A stretch of 55,603 nucleotides of DNA from positions 1 to 55,603 of the forward strand of contig SAXG01000141.1 of NCBI GenBank assembly GCA_012932865.1, in the 5' to 3' direction. The notes beneath the pieces were generated by a model that worked only from the letters and a program-made list of their open reading frames with translations, ran no database searches and was not told the origin of the DNA. Origin of the DNA: Amylostereum areolatum (taxonomy: Eukaryota > Basidiomycota > Agaricomycetes > Russulales > Stereaceae). Below are positions 1 to 11,299 of the stretch, one piece after another. Each line of letters opens with the position of its first letter. Positions within the stretch are counted from its first letter, which is position 1. Made by a program: the position numbers and the translations under genes.

Positions 1-243
1 GAGGACGATCTAAGGAAAAGGGACGCAAAGGAGAGCCTTATATATGTACAGGATCGATGATGCGAGAATGTTACAAGTGGGAGAGAACAATAAGGAAAAG
101 GAAGGGGGACGTGGTCCAGAGCGATGATGTCATAGATGGAAAGATAAGAGGAGTCAGGCTGATGACGTCATGTGATGGGAAATGTAATCATGTGACTGAA
201 CGCGATGCAACGAAAAGGGAAAGGATTGAGGTGATCCGTGACA
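1..243 (-). repeat. Family C 3' LTR, partial
   Basis: This matches 13749-13994 almost base for base. On the minus strand it begins TGTCACGGATCACC at 243 and continues off the window edge. It holds a TATA box (minus-strand TATATAAG, 37-44) and a full CRE-like palindrome TGACGTCA at 163-170. The purine-rich tract next to it (244-258) is the polypurine tract. Confidence 0.93.
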
Positions 244-258
244 TTACCCCCTCTTTAA
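244..258 (-). promoter_or_regulatory. Polypurine tract of element C
   Basis: On the minus strand this reads AAAGAGGGGGTAA directly before the TGTCAC start of the 3' LTR, the usual plus-strand primer site of LTR retrotransposons. Element A has a near-identical tract before its own 3' LTR. Confidence 0.75.
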
Positions 259-329
259 GGCGCGCTTTCGCTGGGAGCGCAAGTTCATCGTCCATCGTGG
301 ATGCAAGAAATTCAGCCTGGGTCAGACCC

Positions 330-1029
330 AATGATTTTAGTGATCGTGGGGCATTGGGACGAAGGCGGTGGAACTCAGCGATAGCATCCTTGGCATGCGT
401 TAATGCAGAGGCCGGTCTCCATTCGTTCTCAGAGTCGGGGTATCCAAGCCATTTGACGAGGTATTCAATGCTGTTTTGTTGCGTGTGGGTCGTGAGTCGA
501 GGATGGCTTCAATCTCGTACTCCTCATCTTCATCAATCAGTTCTGGAGGCGGTTGAGTGAAGTTGGGGCCATGAGCATCCGTCTCTTTGTACGCTGAGAG
601 AAGTGAGGCATGGAAGACAGGGTGGATACACCATTTAGGGGGAAGTTGAAGGCGGTAAGTCACTGGTCCGAGGACGTCAGTGATGGTGAATGGGCCGTGT
701 CGTTTTGCTGCGAGCTTAGCTTTTGGATGTGTGGTCTTCAGGCTCTTACCATCCAGCCAGACTTTGTCACTAACTTCAAAATGCACTCCTTCCTGTGTCA
801 AGTCGCCATTGTAGCGCTTCATCAGGTTGCGTGCCGTTTCAAGACTGGCCTGCGATTCCTTGCGTATTTCTCAACAAGATGCTGGAAGCGTTCTTCAACG
901 GCAAGGTTCTTGGAGATGGGGTTGACAGAGGGGATCATTGTCAGTAAGAAACCGTAAAGCAGCTCAAATGGGGCGCGACCTGTAGCTGAATGGACACGAA
1001 TGTTGTGTGAAAATTCGACGAAGGGGAGG
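330..1029 (-). pseudogene. Element C integrase C-terminus and chromodomain
   Basis: This is the 3' end of the C pol, continuing from 8046 across element A. Seen in order: integrase tail with the FVEFSHN and FELLYGF motifs, a region with a stop or frameshift near 840, then an SH3-like integrase end (DKVWLDGKSLKTTHPKAK, HPVFHASLLSAYKE) and a chromodomain (EEYEIEAILDSR, then EYLVKWLGYPDSENEW after a frameshift near 470). The chromodomain is expected to steer integration to methylated-histone chromatin. Frameshifts make this copy non-functional. A homologous, better-kept region is at 6938-7554 in element A. Confidence 0.88.
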
Positions 1030-1450
1030 TGTCACAGATCGCTCTATTTCTCTCTTCGTTTGTAGACTTTGTACACGCGACGCGTCACGGCACATGACTT
1101 TCCTTCGCATCACATGCTCCAACGACGTCATTCCCGGACTTCCGAACGGGGTTCCGCATTCTTATCTATGACATCACTGCTCCGGACTTCCGTCCTCCGC
1201 CCCATGACTCCTTCTTATTGTTCCCCCCGCTCGCACCACTATCGCATTGCATCGCATCATCGTTCCCACTTGTATATAAGGACAGTATCTCTTTTCCCTT
1301 TTCCTTAGACTGTCCATCTCGTCATACGGTACTGTAGCTTGCACTGCACTACCCTACCTAGACCCGGCACTCTCGAATCCATTTTTCCTTCGCTCCTCCC
1401 ATCGTCGCGACTTAGGCGGTTCCTCGGTCTCATAAACTGCGTTTCTGACA
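1030..1450 (+). repeat. Family A 5' LTR
   Basis: It starts TGTCACAGATCGC and ends TTTCTGACA. A TATA box (TATATAAG, 1273-1280) lies in U3, preceded by a CGACGTCA CRE-like site. The next bases (from 1451, CCTGGACAGTCT) are the likely primer-binding region; element C has CTAGGACAATCT at the same place. The tRNA primer is not identified. Confidence 0.95.
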
Positions 1451-1539
1451 CCTGGACAGTCTACCCTACGCCTACCTCGCACCCCTCTCCCCTATACCTC
1501 CTCGCCGTCTCTACGACGTTAAAAACCCCCCCCTGGAAC

Positions 1540-2066
1540 CCACCGCCGAACCGATCTTTCTCACCTTCAATCTCCAAGCATTCAACCCCGATCGCAACGC
1601 CCCCTTCCCCTGGCCCCGAGCAAACGCGCCACCGTCGATCACATACGAGCTCTCGAACTCCTCTGTAGGGAACATACCTGGAAGGTCCACGGAGTCAATT
1701 GCCGCATATACGAGTGGTGCTGGAATCACGATCACGGTAGGCAGACAATCCTCTGCCTCTACGCTCGTGTCGTTGCGTGCTTTGACGTAGATCGGAACCG
1801 GTTCGAGTTCTCTTCACTCCCCCACCTGGCACACCTGTTCCAACACCCATCTACCTCCATCGATCATCCGACACAACTTCCCCACCGTCTACAATTTCGC
1901 AATCCCCACACCGGAATCCACCCCGCCACCAGTCCTCCGTCCCACTATCAAGGGCAAGACCCTCCGCCACCGTCACCTCGAACACAAGATCCGCCAGGCT
2001 GTAAAAGCCGGCTACCTCACCCAGAAACTCCTCGGTCGTCGCCCCGTCGCGGCCGACTTCTTCTAG
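1540..2066 (+). pseudogene. Element A leader ORF (ORF1), frameshifted
   Basis: Upstream of gag, A keeps remnants of the ORF seen intact in C (13014-13622) and C2 (51539-52144). Shared segments are FNLQAFNPDRNAPFPWPR, then in another frame IRALELLCREHTWKVHG and NCRIYEWCWNHDHGRQTI, then FPTVYNFAIPTPESTPPP, ending in ADFF and a TAG stop (2064-2066). At least two frameshifts separate these pieces. All three copies end in the same ADFF-stop, so this is a real reading frame. I do not recognise a domain; the function is unknown. Confidence 0.75.
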
Positions 2067-2104
2067 AACCATCGCTTCCCAAACCTTCACCCGTCCCCCC
2101 ACCC

Positions 2105-2535
2105 CCGCGTTCCCCCCGGGTATCTTCCGCGACTATTGTCCGTACGAGTACTCCGTCCTCACCTCCCTAGACACCAAGAGACCGGTACATTGGGCCCACA
2201 ACCCTCCCGAAGAAAGCAGGCAAGACTGGTACTTTCAAGGAGGCAACTATCTCACAGACGAAGACTTGATCTTGCAACCGACGTCCTTACCGCCTTCCTT
2301 ACCCACCCGCATCCTCTTCCCCACCCCCCGCCGATCCACTGTCCTCTCCCCCCCCAGGGGATTCAAGTTCGACAGCGTCACCAAGAAGTGGTACGCGTAT
2401 CGACGGAACCGGCAAGGAACACCAGGGCGCACAGTAGTTGAGTGGCAACCCTCTAGTGCAAACCCTGTTCAGGATCTCTGGTTTTGGAGACACAACCAGG
2501 AACTCATCACACCCCTCGAATTCCAAGTCGCGTGA
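2105..2535 (+). pseudogene. Element A gag 5' module (VHW/WYF and KKWYAY motifs)
   Basis: After ORF1 the sequence encodes YSVLTSLDTKRPVHWAHN followed by QDWYFQGG and TDEDL, then GFKFDSVTKKWYAYRRN and VVEWQPS. Families C, C2 and D carry the same order of motifs between ORF1 and the gag core, so this is a conserved part of the gag region and not filler. A frameshift links the two motif blocks. The role is unknown; a position ahead of the capsid-like core suggests an N-terminal extension of Gag. Confidence 0.7.
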
Positions 2536-3475
2536 AGTCCAAATCGAGCTTGACGAAGCTGAAGAACATCGCAAGGAACTCCGACGCCAACAAGAAGCAG
2601 CCTTCACCCATCCCTCGACATCGCCCTCCCCGCTGACAAAATGCCCGACGAAGAAACCAAACCCTCGACCGCCTCCAAGCACGAGCTCGGCCCCAAGCCG
2701 AAGCCCTTCAAGGGCGACAGACGCGACACCCTCCGATTTGCCCTAGAGCTCCGCATGTTCCTTCGTGTTAACAAAGATGTTTACACTACAGAATGCCAAG
2801 ATGATGCTCCTCCTCAGCCTGATGGAGGGAGACACGGCAAACTCCTGGGCCACGCACCACCGCATGGAGCTCTTTGCCGACGAGGACAAGAAGGAAGAAG
2901 CCGAGGACTCCGGTGAAACACCCCCAAAGCTCCACTATAGCACCTACAAGGAGCTTTCGGACAGGTTTGGTCGGGACTTTACCCATCGAACCAAAGATGG
3001 AGGCCCAGCGTAAGATCAACGAGCTCACGATGACTACTCGGGACGTCACTGACTTCATCACCGAGTTTGAACTGCTGGCGACATGACGGAGTACGATGAG
3101 GAAGCGCTGATCCACTTCTTCAAGAAAACTGCAGCAGAACTCGGCAAGCAGGTGGCCCGGTCGTACCCATTCCCCACTGACCTCGCGGAGTGGAAGGAGC
3201 GCGCCCGCCGCATCAACCACCAATGGCTCGAGGAGAACCCGGAGAGGAAGAGCAGTCAGTCCAAGGGGGCTGTCGCGCTCACCTCGAACGGTTCGGCCAA
3301 CGACTCCTCGTCGCGCCGAGTCGGCGCCTTCACCAACACCTCGACCCGCCCTGCAAAGCTGACAGACGACGAGCGCGCAAAGATGATGCGTGAGGGCAGG
3401 TGCTTCATGTGTCGACAGGCCGGTCACGTCTCCCGCGACTGCCCCAACCGCGACTCGAGCGCGTGACGGTGGGGC
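2536..3475 (+). pseudogene. Element A gag core with CCHC zinc knuckle
   Basis: A Gag-type protein in several frames. An acidic helical stretch (LDEAEEHRKELRRQQEAAF) is followed by KPKPFKGDRRD, by MLLLSLMEGDTANSWA typical of the retrotransposon gag domain, and by EWKERARRINHQWLEE. It closes with a zinc knuckle CFMCRQAGHVSRDC at 3401-3442 (C-X2-C-X4-H-X4-C, nucleic-acid binding). Frameshifts occur near 2760, 3010 and 3085. Gag builds the particle; this copy cannot. Confidence 0.88.
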
Positions 3476-3650
3476 AGTGGAGACTGGATCTAAGGCCCCC
3501 CCCCACTGAAGCACGGCTCCACCCACTGCGAAAGCAGCTCCCGACCCGTCCAAAACCATCACGGCGATCACTCGCCAGCTGAAGGATCTGGACGGAAGGC
3601 AAGGAGCAGGCAGTAGCGCTGTTGAAGGACATCCTGGAATCGCAGGATTT

Positions 3651-4441
3651 TTGAAACGCCCCCCAGTCGCGTCGTCTGGTGGAGGCAAAGGACTTTTGGT
3701 ATCATCGTCGAATCGTTTCGCTGTATTATCATCCATGCATACCTGTGAGCAATCGTATCCCCCGTGTTTGTATCTGTCTACCGTCACCAAGAACAGGCAA
3801 ACACCATCGATCACGCTCAAGGTCAAGCTGATCGGACGAGTTACCAAAAGAGAAATCGACGCAGACGCGCTGCTTGATAGCGGCGCAGAAGGAATTATCC
3901 TGAACCGAAGCTTCGTTGAACGCAAGAAGCTTACCACAAGAAGACTAGAAAACCCGTTCCCCGTGCGTAATGTGGACGGCACCGAGAACATCATGGGCTG
4001 GGTACGTGACACAACGACCCAGCGGATCCGGATATACTCGCAAGATTCAAAGGCATACCATGAGGAAGAAGCTGAGTTCTTCATCACCGACATCGGCATC
4101 ATGACATGATCCTTGGAACAGACTGGCTCGACGAGCACAATCCCACCATAGACTGGCAACGAGACCGTGTTGACATGCTCCGCTGCCCTCCCTCATGCAC
4201 TCTGTCCAAACCTCCTGTGACAAACCTCGCAACCAAGCCACGGAAACCATCATCGGTCCAATCACAGCGTAAGGTTGAAGCAGGTAAAACCCCGAGGACA
4301 CCTCTCGTTCTGGACGATCCCTTCCCAGAGCCGACGTATGTGTCCTGGACCCCAGTCCCCACTATGTCATTCCTGCACGCAGAGTCAAAGGTGTTCGTTG
4401 CACGGTCCATCGCTCCCCTCTACCTGCACACTCTTCACTGA
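3651..4441 (+). pseudogene. Element A aspartic protease region
   Basis: The retropepsin signature LLDSGAEGIILNRSF is followed by PFPVRNVDGTEN and, after a one-frame jump near 4106, ILGTDWLDEHNPTIDW (the second conserved retropepsin strand). The protease would cleave the Gag-Pol polyprotein. The minus-strand homologue in C (10342-11274) is open across the same span, which shows the frame jump is a mutation. Confidence 0.9.
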
Positions 4442-4699
4442 AGATGACGAAGCGGCCCATGGTATTCCGAGACTGGGAGATCAATGGACTACGCCGCGCT
4501 GGAATCCTCCCTGAAACCGATGGTCCTAATCCAGATGCAGTACCCATCCGCGCGGCTTTACAAAAGCGCAGGAGCTTGCAGAGCATTCAAAAGAGAACGC
4601 ACGCCCACAAACCTTCGAAGACTTAGTCCCCCCCGTACCGCGACTTTGCGCCTGTATTCGACAAGAAAACCTCCGAGCGACTTCCTGACGACGACCATG

Positions 4700-5375
4700 G
4701 GACCATGCTATCGACATGAAAGACGGCTTTGAACCCAAACCGTGCAAAATCTACCCCCTCTCACCTTCCGAGCAGATCGAACTCGACACCTTCCTCGACG
4801 ACCACCTGAAGAAGGGCTATATCCGCCCATCGAAGTCACCTCAGGCGAGTCCGTTCTTCTTTGTGAAGAAAAATGGAAAGCTGCGTCCTGTACAGGACTA
4901 TCGAGAATTAAACAAGGGCACTGTCAAGAATGAATACCCCTTGCCACTGATCTCTGAAATCGTCGACCGTCTCAAAGGTGCAAAGATCTTCTCAAAGATG
5001 GATGTTCTGGGGCTACAACAACGTCCGCATCAAGGAAGGCGACGAGTGGAAGGCTGCGTTCAAGACAAACGCGGTCTCTTTGAACCTACGGTGATGTTTT
5101 TCGGACTTATGAACTCCCCTGCGACGTTTCAGGCAATGATGAATGAACTGTTCAAGGATCTCGACTCGGGCAAGGTCATTATCTACATGGACGACATCTT
5201 GGTGTTCACTCGCACCATGGACGAACACCGTGCCATAGTGCGGCAGGTTCTGCAACGTTTGCAAGACAACGACCTCTTCCTCAAACCGGAGAAATGTGTC
5301 TTTGAGCAAGACTTCGTTGAATACCTTGGACTCATCATCTCGCACGACAAGATCGCTATGGACCCCTCAAGGTAG
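4700..5375 (+). pseudogene. Element A reverse transcriptase
   Basis: RT motifs are in order: [57 protein letters not shown], a frameshift inside the [19 protein letters not shown] block near 5005-5070, [19 protein letters not shown], and the catalytic YMDD at 5184-5195, then [19 protein letters not shown] single-base change of frame in the palm domain and a TAG at about 5373 end the frame. Confidence 0.92.
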
Positions 5376-5990
5376 CAGGTATTCAGGACTGGCCAACACC
5401 CCGGTCAAAGATGTGCAATCCTTCCTCGGCTTTGGCAACTTCTACCGACATTTCATCAAGGACTTCTCCAAGGTTGCACGACCCCTATTTGACCTGACAA
5501 AGAAGGACTGCACATGGGACTGGTCGACGGACTGCCAAACTGCGTTTGACGCACTGAAAGCTGCGTTTACTTCCTCCCCCCGTCTTGGTCATGCCTGACC
5601 CAAAGAAGCCTTACCTCGTTGAAGTCGACGCCTCGGACTTTGCTACTGGAGGTATACTCTCGCAGAAAGGCGACGACGGCCACTGGCATCCAGTGGCGTA
5701 TCTGTCCAAGGCCCTATCGGAACCGGAACGGAACTACGACATCTACGACAAGGAGCTACTCGATCATCCGTGCGCTCGAAGCCTGGCGCCACTACCTCGA
5801 AGGCGCCCCCGACACCGTCGAAATCTGGACAGATCACAAGAACTGGAGCACTTCAAGACGGCACAGAAGCTGAGCCGCCGACAGGCACGTTGGGCTCTAT
5901 TCCTCACTCGATTTGACTTCTCGCTCGTTCACAAACCAGGAGTATCCCATCGCCCGGACCCAATGTCTCGACGACCCGATCACAAGGATG
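5376..5990 (+). pseudogene. Element A RT thumb and RNase H
   Basis: The connection ([17 protein letters not shown], then LFDLTKKDCTWDW) leads into the Ty3-type RNase [17 protein letters not shown] with the first aspartate, YDIYDKELL with the glutamate, IWTDHKNW with the third acidic residue, then [12 protein letters not shown]. Frame shifts fall near 5580, 5770 and 5850. RNase H removes the RNA template during reverse transcription. Confidence 0.88.
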
Positions 5991-5999
5991 GTGTTGAAA

Positions 6000-6950
6000 A
6001 CGACAACAAGGAGCGCGTCTTGCTTGACCCCAAGTACTTCCAGGTACGCGCAACAAGGCCAGCAGTAACCTCCCTTGGCGATGTCGAACTCCGACGACGT
6101 ATCCGCACTGCAAAACCAAGGACATCGAGGTCGTTCAAGCCCTGGACGCCATCTTACAAACGGACCACGTACGCTCGTCAAGAACCTCAGGTGGAACTAC
6201 GAAGAAGGCCTGGTCCTGTTCAGAGGAAAGGTATATGTCCCTGCAGATGACGAGTTGCGACGTGACATTGTCAAAATGTACCATGAATCGCCCCTGCTGG
6301 ACACCCTGGTCGCTTCAAGACTTACAACTTGTGAGTCGTGAATATTGGTGGCCTGGCATGTCTGTCTTTGTCCGCGACTTCGTAGCAGGATGCGCAACCT
6401 GCCAGTCGACAAAGACACAGAGCAGCCGACCCCACATTGACATGATCCCAAACGAAGTACCCGATCGACCATTTGGCGTCATCTCTACCGACTTCATTGT
6501 CGAGCTCCCTGACTGCGAAGGCTATAACACCGTCAACGTCATGGTCGATTGCCTCACCAAGATGGTGGTTACCACCCCATGCACGACAAAGATCACCAGC
6601 GACGGCACGGCCGACATCCTCTTTGACAAGGTATATCGACACTACGGCTTAGCAGACAAGATCATCTCGGATCGTGACCCCAATTTGCTGGACAGGTGAT
6701 GCGTACACTCAACGAGAAGCTCGGGATCAAGTCCGCTCTCAGCACGGCGTATCACCCCCAGACAGATGGCCAGACTGAACGAAAACCAGAACCTCGAACA
6801 GTTCCTGCGAGTATTCTGCAACTACCGACAAGATGACTGGGTGAAGTGGCTACCCTTCTTCGAGTTTTCTCACAACTCCCACCCATGCAGTTACTGGAAA
6901 GGCTCCCTTTGAAGTCCTCTACGGTTTCCTCCCCAAGATGTACCATCTGT
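6000..6950 (+). pseudogene. Element A integrase catalytic region
   Basis: The zinc-binding end is recognisable around 6250-6420 (CATCQSTKTQSSRPHID). The DDE core follows: STDFIVELP (first Asp), IISDRD (second Asp) and, in another frame, [12 protein letters not shown] (Glu), all present. Frameshifts occur near 6290, 6690 and 6785. The core would join the cDNA to host DNA, giving the 5-bp duplications seen in this window. Confidence 0.88.
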
Positions 6951-7554
6951 CAACCCGTCCTCAAAGGTCCCTGCAGTTGAAGAACCTCCGTCAACTTGAA
7001 GAAGTCCGACAGGAGATCAAGGCCAGCCTCGCCCTCACATCAGACTTGATGAAGCACTACAATGGCGACACGGTCAGCAAATCAACGCAGTTTGCCGTCG
7101 GAGACAAAGTATGGCTAGAAGGCAAGAATCTGAAGACGACGAGACCAAAAGCTAAGCTCGCCGCCAAACGATTTGGACCCTTCGAAATCATTGACATCAT
7201 CAGCCCAGTCAACTACCGCTTGAAGCTGCCAAAGACGTGGCGAATCCATCCAGTCTTCCATGCCTCATTGCTCACTGCGTACAAGGAGACAGCCGCTCAT
7301 GGGCCAAATTACACCCCCCACCAGACCTCATTGATGATGAAGAAGAATACGATGTTGAAGATATTGTCGACTCCAAGCCAACTCGTAACAAGAAAGGTAT
7401 TCAGTACCTCGTCAAGTGGGCCGGCTATCCCAACTCCGAAAACACCTGGCTCCCACGTTCGTCGCTCTCAAAGGTTACCGACATGATTGACACCTTCCAC
7501 AAGCGCCATCCAAATGCGCCCCCGCCCTGTGCGTTCCCTCGGCATCTCCTTTGA
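6938..7554 (+). pseudogene. Element A integrase C-terminal region and chromodomain
   Basis: The GPY/F-like end is clear: DKVWLEGKNLKTTRPKAK, RFGPFEIIDIISPVNYRLKL, HPVFHASLLTAYKE. After a frame change near 7315 comes a chromodomain, EEEYDVEDIVDSKPTRNKKG, then YLVKWAGYPNSENTW, ending in HPNAPP. This is the best-preserved chromodomain of the A/C group in the window. Chromodomains of this group bind histone marks and target integration; that role is family knowledge, not shown here. Confidence 0.9.
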
Positions 7555-7611
7555 CGATTCTCTCGCATACACCCTTGCAGATGACATCGCGCTCCAGGCG
7601 AAGCGCGTCTT

Positions 7612-7624
7612 AAAGGGGGGGTAA
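7612..7624 (+). promoter_or_regulatory. Polypurine tract of element A
   Basis: AAAGGGGGGGTAA sits immediately before the TGTCAC of the 3' LTR, the expected plus-strand priming site. Confidence 0.8.
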
Positions 7625-8045
7625 TGTCACGGATCGCTCCATTTCTCTCTTTATTTGCAGACCTTGTACACGCGACGCGTCATGGCACATGACCTTCCTT
7701 CGCATCACATGCTCCAACGACGTCATTGCCCAGACTTCCGAACGGGGTTCCGCATTCTTATCTATGACATCACTGCTCCGGACTTCCGTCCTCCGCCCCA
7801 TGACTCCGTTCTTATTGTTCCCCCCGCTCGCACCACTATTGCATCGCATCGCATCATCGTTCCCACTTGTATATAAAGACAGTATCCCTTTTCCCTTTTC
7901 CTTAGACTGTCCATCTTGTCATACGGTACTGTAGCTTGCACTGCACTACCCTAGACCCACACTCTCGAATCCATTTGTTTCCTTCGCTCCTCCCATCGTC
8001 GCGACTTAGGCGGTTCCTTCGGTCTCATAAACTGCGTTTCTGACA
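7625..8045 (+). repeat. Family A 3' LTR
   Basis: It is 421 bp, the same length as the 5' LTR at 1030-1450, from TGTCACGG to TTTCTGACA. It is followed by the second ggagg target copy at 8046-8050. The substitutions against the 5' LTR that I could align are all transitions; there are also about six indels. Confidence 0.95.
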
Positions 8046-8830
8046 GGAGGTACTTCACCCAGTCATCCTGCTGATAGTTGCAGAATGCCCAAAGGTACTG
8101 CTCGAACTCTTGGTTTGCCCGTTCGCTTTCACCATCCGTTTGAGGGTGGTACGCTGTGCTCATCAAGCCTTGATTCCAGTTTGGCGCAAGTCTCCTGCAT
8201 AACCTTGCTTGCATACTGTGGGCCGCGGTCGGAGATCATCTGTTTCCACAGCCCGTAGTGTCACCACACGCGGTCCAGCAAGATGTCGACGGTGCCATTG
8301 CTGTCAATTTTTTTGGTGCACGGTGCAATGCAGATGGCCTTGGAGAGGCGGTCTACAATCATGCAGATAGCATTGTATCCATCCGAGGGAGGCAGATCAG
8401 TGACAAAGTCGGTTGTGATCACCCTCGAATGGGCGTTCTGGGACGGCGTTAGGGATCATGTCGACATGGGGGTGCTGGGGACGGTTCTTGGTCGCTTGGC
8501 AAACAGCGCATCCTTCAACATAGTCGCGTACAAAGACCGACATTCCCTGGCCACCAGTATTCTCGGCTGAGGAGTTTATACGTCTTGTGGCGACCTGGAT
8601 GTCCTGCCATTGGTGAGTCGTGGAATGACTTGACAAATGTCACGACATAGCTCGATGTCTGCAGGTACATAGACCTTCCCTCTGAACAGAATCATCCCGG
8701 TCTTCCAGGTTCCATTCTTGAAGGTCCTTAACAAGTGATCGTGGCCCGTTGCGAAGGATAGTGTCCATGGCTTGTACAACTTCAGCGTCTTTGGTGCGCG
8801 CATCTCGGATGCGTCGGCGTAGGTCAGCGT
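8046..8830 (-). pseudogene. Element C integrase (zinc-binding and DDE core)
   Basis: Read on the minus strand in several frames: VYVPADIELCRDI, GMSVFVRDYVEGCAVCQATK (HHCC-type end), a catalytic core around 8260-8420, then [20 protein letters not shown] holding the catalytic Glu, and [11 protein letters not shown] at the junction with element A. The gene continues at 1029. Frame breaks near 8600, 8400 and 8220 show decay both before and after the A insertion. Confidence 0.88.
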
Positions 8831-8899
8831 CGCCTATGGTGGTTACAGTGCGCGACCGAGTTAGCGCGGATACGGAAGTACTTGGGATCTAGGAGGACA

Positions 8900-9549
8900 T
8901 ATTCCTTGTTGTCGTCTCAACCCCCTCTTTAAGGTCAGGGCGTCTGGACAATGGATCTGGTCAATGGTGAAGGCCCGGCTTGTGCGTTAGTGTGAAATCG
9001 AAGCACGTGAGGAATAACGCCCAGGCGGGCCTGCCGACGACTCAGCTTTTGTGCTTCCTTGAGGTACTCCAGGTTCTTGTGGTCTGTCCAAATCTCGACT
9101 GGATGAGTTGCGCCTTCCAGATAGTGCCGCCAAGCTTCAGTGCCCGAATATGCCATCAGTTCCTTGTCGTATGATGTCGTAGTTTGCATTCCGGCTCAGT
9201 AAGCGACTTGGACAGGTAGGACAACAGGATGGGAGGTGACCATCTTGGCCGTGTTGCGAGAGGATGCCTCCAGTTGCGAAGTCCTGAGGCATTGACTTCT
9301 ACCAAGTACGGTTTTGACGGGTCAGGGAGAATCAGGACAGGGGATGAGGTGAATGCAGCTTTGAGGGCAGCGAAAGGCGCCTTGACACTCTGCAGTCCAG
9401 TTCCATGGATGGTCCTTTTTGGTCAGTTCAAACAGGGGGCGTGCAAACCTTGGAGAAGTCCTTGATGAAGCAACGGTAGAAGTTTCCAAACCCGAGGAAT
9501 GACTGGACATCCTTGATGTTACGAGGGGTGGGCCACTCCGTAATGCCAT
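8900..9549 (-). pseudogene. Element C RNase H
   Basis: The minus strand encodes the RT thumb connection (KDHPWNWTAECQGAF), then RNase H motifs YDKELMAY and [15 protein letters not shown], then LSRRQARLG. The region is broken by frameshifts near 9330, 9190 and 8940. It lies between the RT (9519-10388) and the integrase of C in the canonical Ty3 order. Confidence 0.85.
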
Positions 9550-10388
9550 ACTACCTTGACAGGGTCCATAGCAATCTGGTCGTGCGAGATAATCAAGCCG
9601 AGGTACTCGACAGAATCCTGTTCAAAGACACATTTCTCTGGCTTGAGGAAGAGGTCATTGTCCTTCAGGCGTTGCAGCACCTGCGTCATCAGTTCACGGT
9701 GTTCTTCGAGTGTCTCTGTGAAGACAAGGATGTCGTCCATGTAAATGACGACCTTGCCACCGTCGATGAGATCCTTGAAAATTTCATTCATCATTGCCTG
9801 GAATGTTGCAGGAGAATTCATAAGGCCAAAAAACATCACCAGAGGTTCGTACAGCCTGTGGTTCGTTTGAAAGCGGCCTTCCACTTGTCTCCTTCCTTGA
9901 TACGGACGTTGTTGTATCCCTAGCGGACGTCCATCTTGGGAGAAGACCTTGGCACCTTTGAGTTTGTCGACAAGCTCGGAGATGAGTGGTAGCGGGTATT
10001 CGTTCTTGACAGTGCCTTTATTCAACGCTCGATAGTCCTGTACAGGACGAAGCTTCCCATCCTTTTTCTTGACAAAGAAGAAGGGACTCGCCATGGAGGA
10101 TTTCGACGGGCGAATGTACCCCTTCTTGACGTGTTCATCGAGGAAGCTGTCCAGCTCTTGCTGCTTGGATGGGGTCAAAGGGTACACCTTGCAAGCCTTT
10201 GGTTGGAAGTCTGGTTTCAGGTCAATAGCATGGTCCCAGGGACGTCGCTCAGGTAGACGTTCAGACGTAGCTTTGTCGAACACCGACTTGAACGAGCGAT
10301 ATTGCTCAGGGACCATATCTTCAAATGTTTTCGTCTTGACATCAGCCGCCTGTTCCGCAAGCTGTTGCGCCTTGGTGAAGGTGGGCAC
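9519..10388 (-). pseudogene. Element C reverse transcriptase
   Basis: A nearly open frame of about 290 codons. It has [69 protein letters not shown] and the catalytic YMDD (9732-9743), then [18 protein letters not shown]. In the block where [12 protein letters not shown] is expected the frame is shifted, giving [13 protein letters not shown] before it returns. That compensated double shift destroys the palm, so the enzyme is dead although no stop is present. Confidence 0.93.
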
Positions 10389-11274
10389 GTATGGTGAGGT
10401 CCTTGGACTGTTCTTCTCGTGCTAGTTGTTCAAGGGTGACTTTCTTTACAACTCCCGCAGCACGTAGGCCGTCTTGGGTCCATGAAGCCAAGACAACGTC
10501 TGACTGCTCGTTGTCATCTTCTGTGAACCACTTTGCGCCTGAAGGTGTACGGCGGGGAGAACGAACACAAGCATGCTGTACACGGCGGGCAGGGATCACG
10601 TACTTCGTGTTGCTTGGGTGGTTGGTCACCGTGTGGACACGAGGTTCTTCAACTTCAACCTCGTCAGCTTCAACGACATGGATGGGTGGTTGTGGCCCAG
10701 ACCGATGTTCAGGTTTGATGCGAAGCTTCTTGACCGGAGGTTTGTGTAGGACGTAAGCGGGTGGGCAGCGTGTCATGTCGACTTCTTCTCCATCCCAGTT
10801 GATTTCTGGGTTATGCTCCTTCAACCAGTCAGTTCCTAGGATCATGTCGTGATCACCGATGTCCGTGACAAAGAATTCGGCTGTTTCTTCATGATACAAT
10901 TCTGTGGATTGCGCGTAGATGTGAACACGCTGGGTAGTCGAATGACGTACCCATCCCATTATGTTCTCCGTCCCATCTACATTGCGGACAGGGAACGGGC
11001 GGTCGAGGGTATCTAACGAGAGCCCTTTCTTCTCTGCAAATCTTCGGTTAATTATAATGCCTTCAGCGCCGCTATCCAGCAGCGCTTCAGCGTCGATTTT
11101 TCTTCCAGTGACTCGTCCAATCAGTTTGACATCCAGCAATATTGAGGGCGTGTGCCTATTCTTCGTGACCGTTGACAATTTCAAGCAGGTTGGAAGGACA
11201 CGCTCACTGGATTGCAAGGATGATAGTACAGAGAAACGATTTGACGATGCCATAGAAAAACCTTTGCCACCCAC
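10342..11274 (-). pseudogene. Element C aspartic protease region (open frame)
   Basis: An open frame of 310 codons, but part of a dead element. The retropepsin motif LLDSGAEGIIINRRF is near residue 65, the second strand ILGTDWLKEHNPEINW follows, then a proline-rich linker with conserved PPVKKL. It overlaps the RT frame by about 47 bases, so the original polyprotein needed a frameshift or one frame has drifted. It is co-linear with 3651-4441 of element A. Confidence 0.9.
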
Positions 11275-11299
11275 AGACGACGCGACTGGGGGGCGCTCT

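Larger units (their letters stand above)
1030..8045 (+). mobile_element. Complete Ty3/gypsy chromodomain retrotransposon, family A
   Basis: Both ends are defined by 421-bp LTRs (1030-1450 and 7625-8045) that start TGTCAC and end TGACA, and by a perfect 5-bp target duplication ggagg (1025-1029 and 8046-8050). It sits in the integrase gene of element C. The order is LTR, leader ORF, gag, protease, RT, RNase H, integrase, chromodomain, polypurine tract, LTR. The LTRs differ by about 15 transitions and several small indels, and coding frames are broken repeatedly, so the copy is dead. LTR and coding sequences show that A and C are related families. Confidence 0.96.

Noticed and set aside
2786..4159. 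A 457-codon minus-strand open frame
   Set aside because: It is antisense to the gag and protease of element A, which carry clear family motifs. It has no motif of its own.
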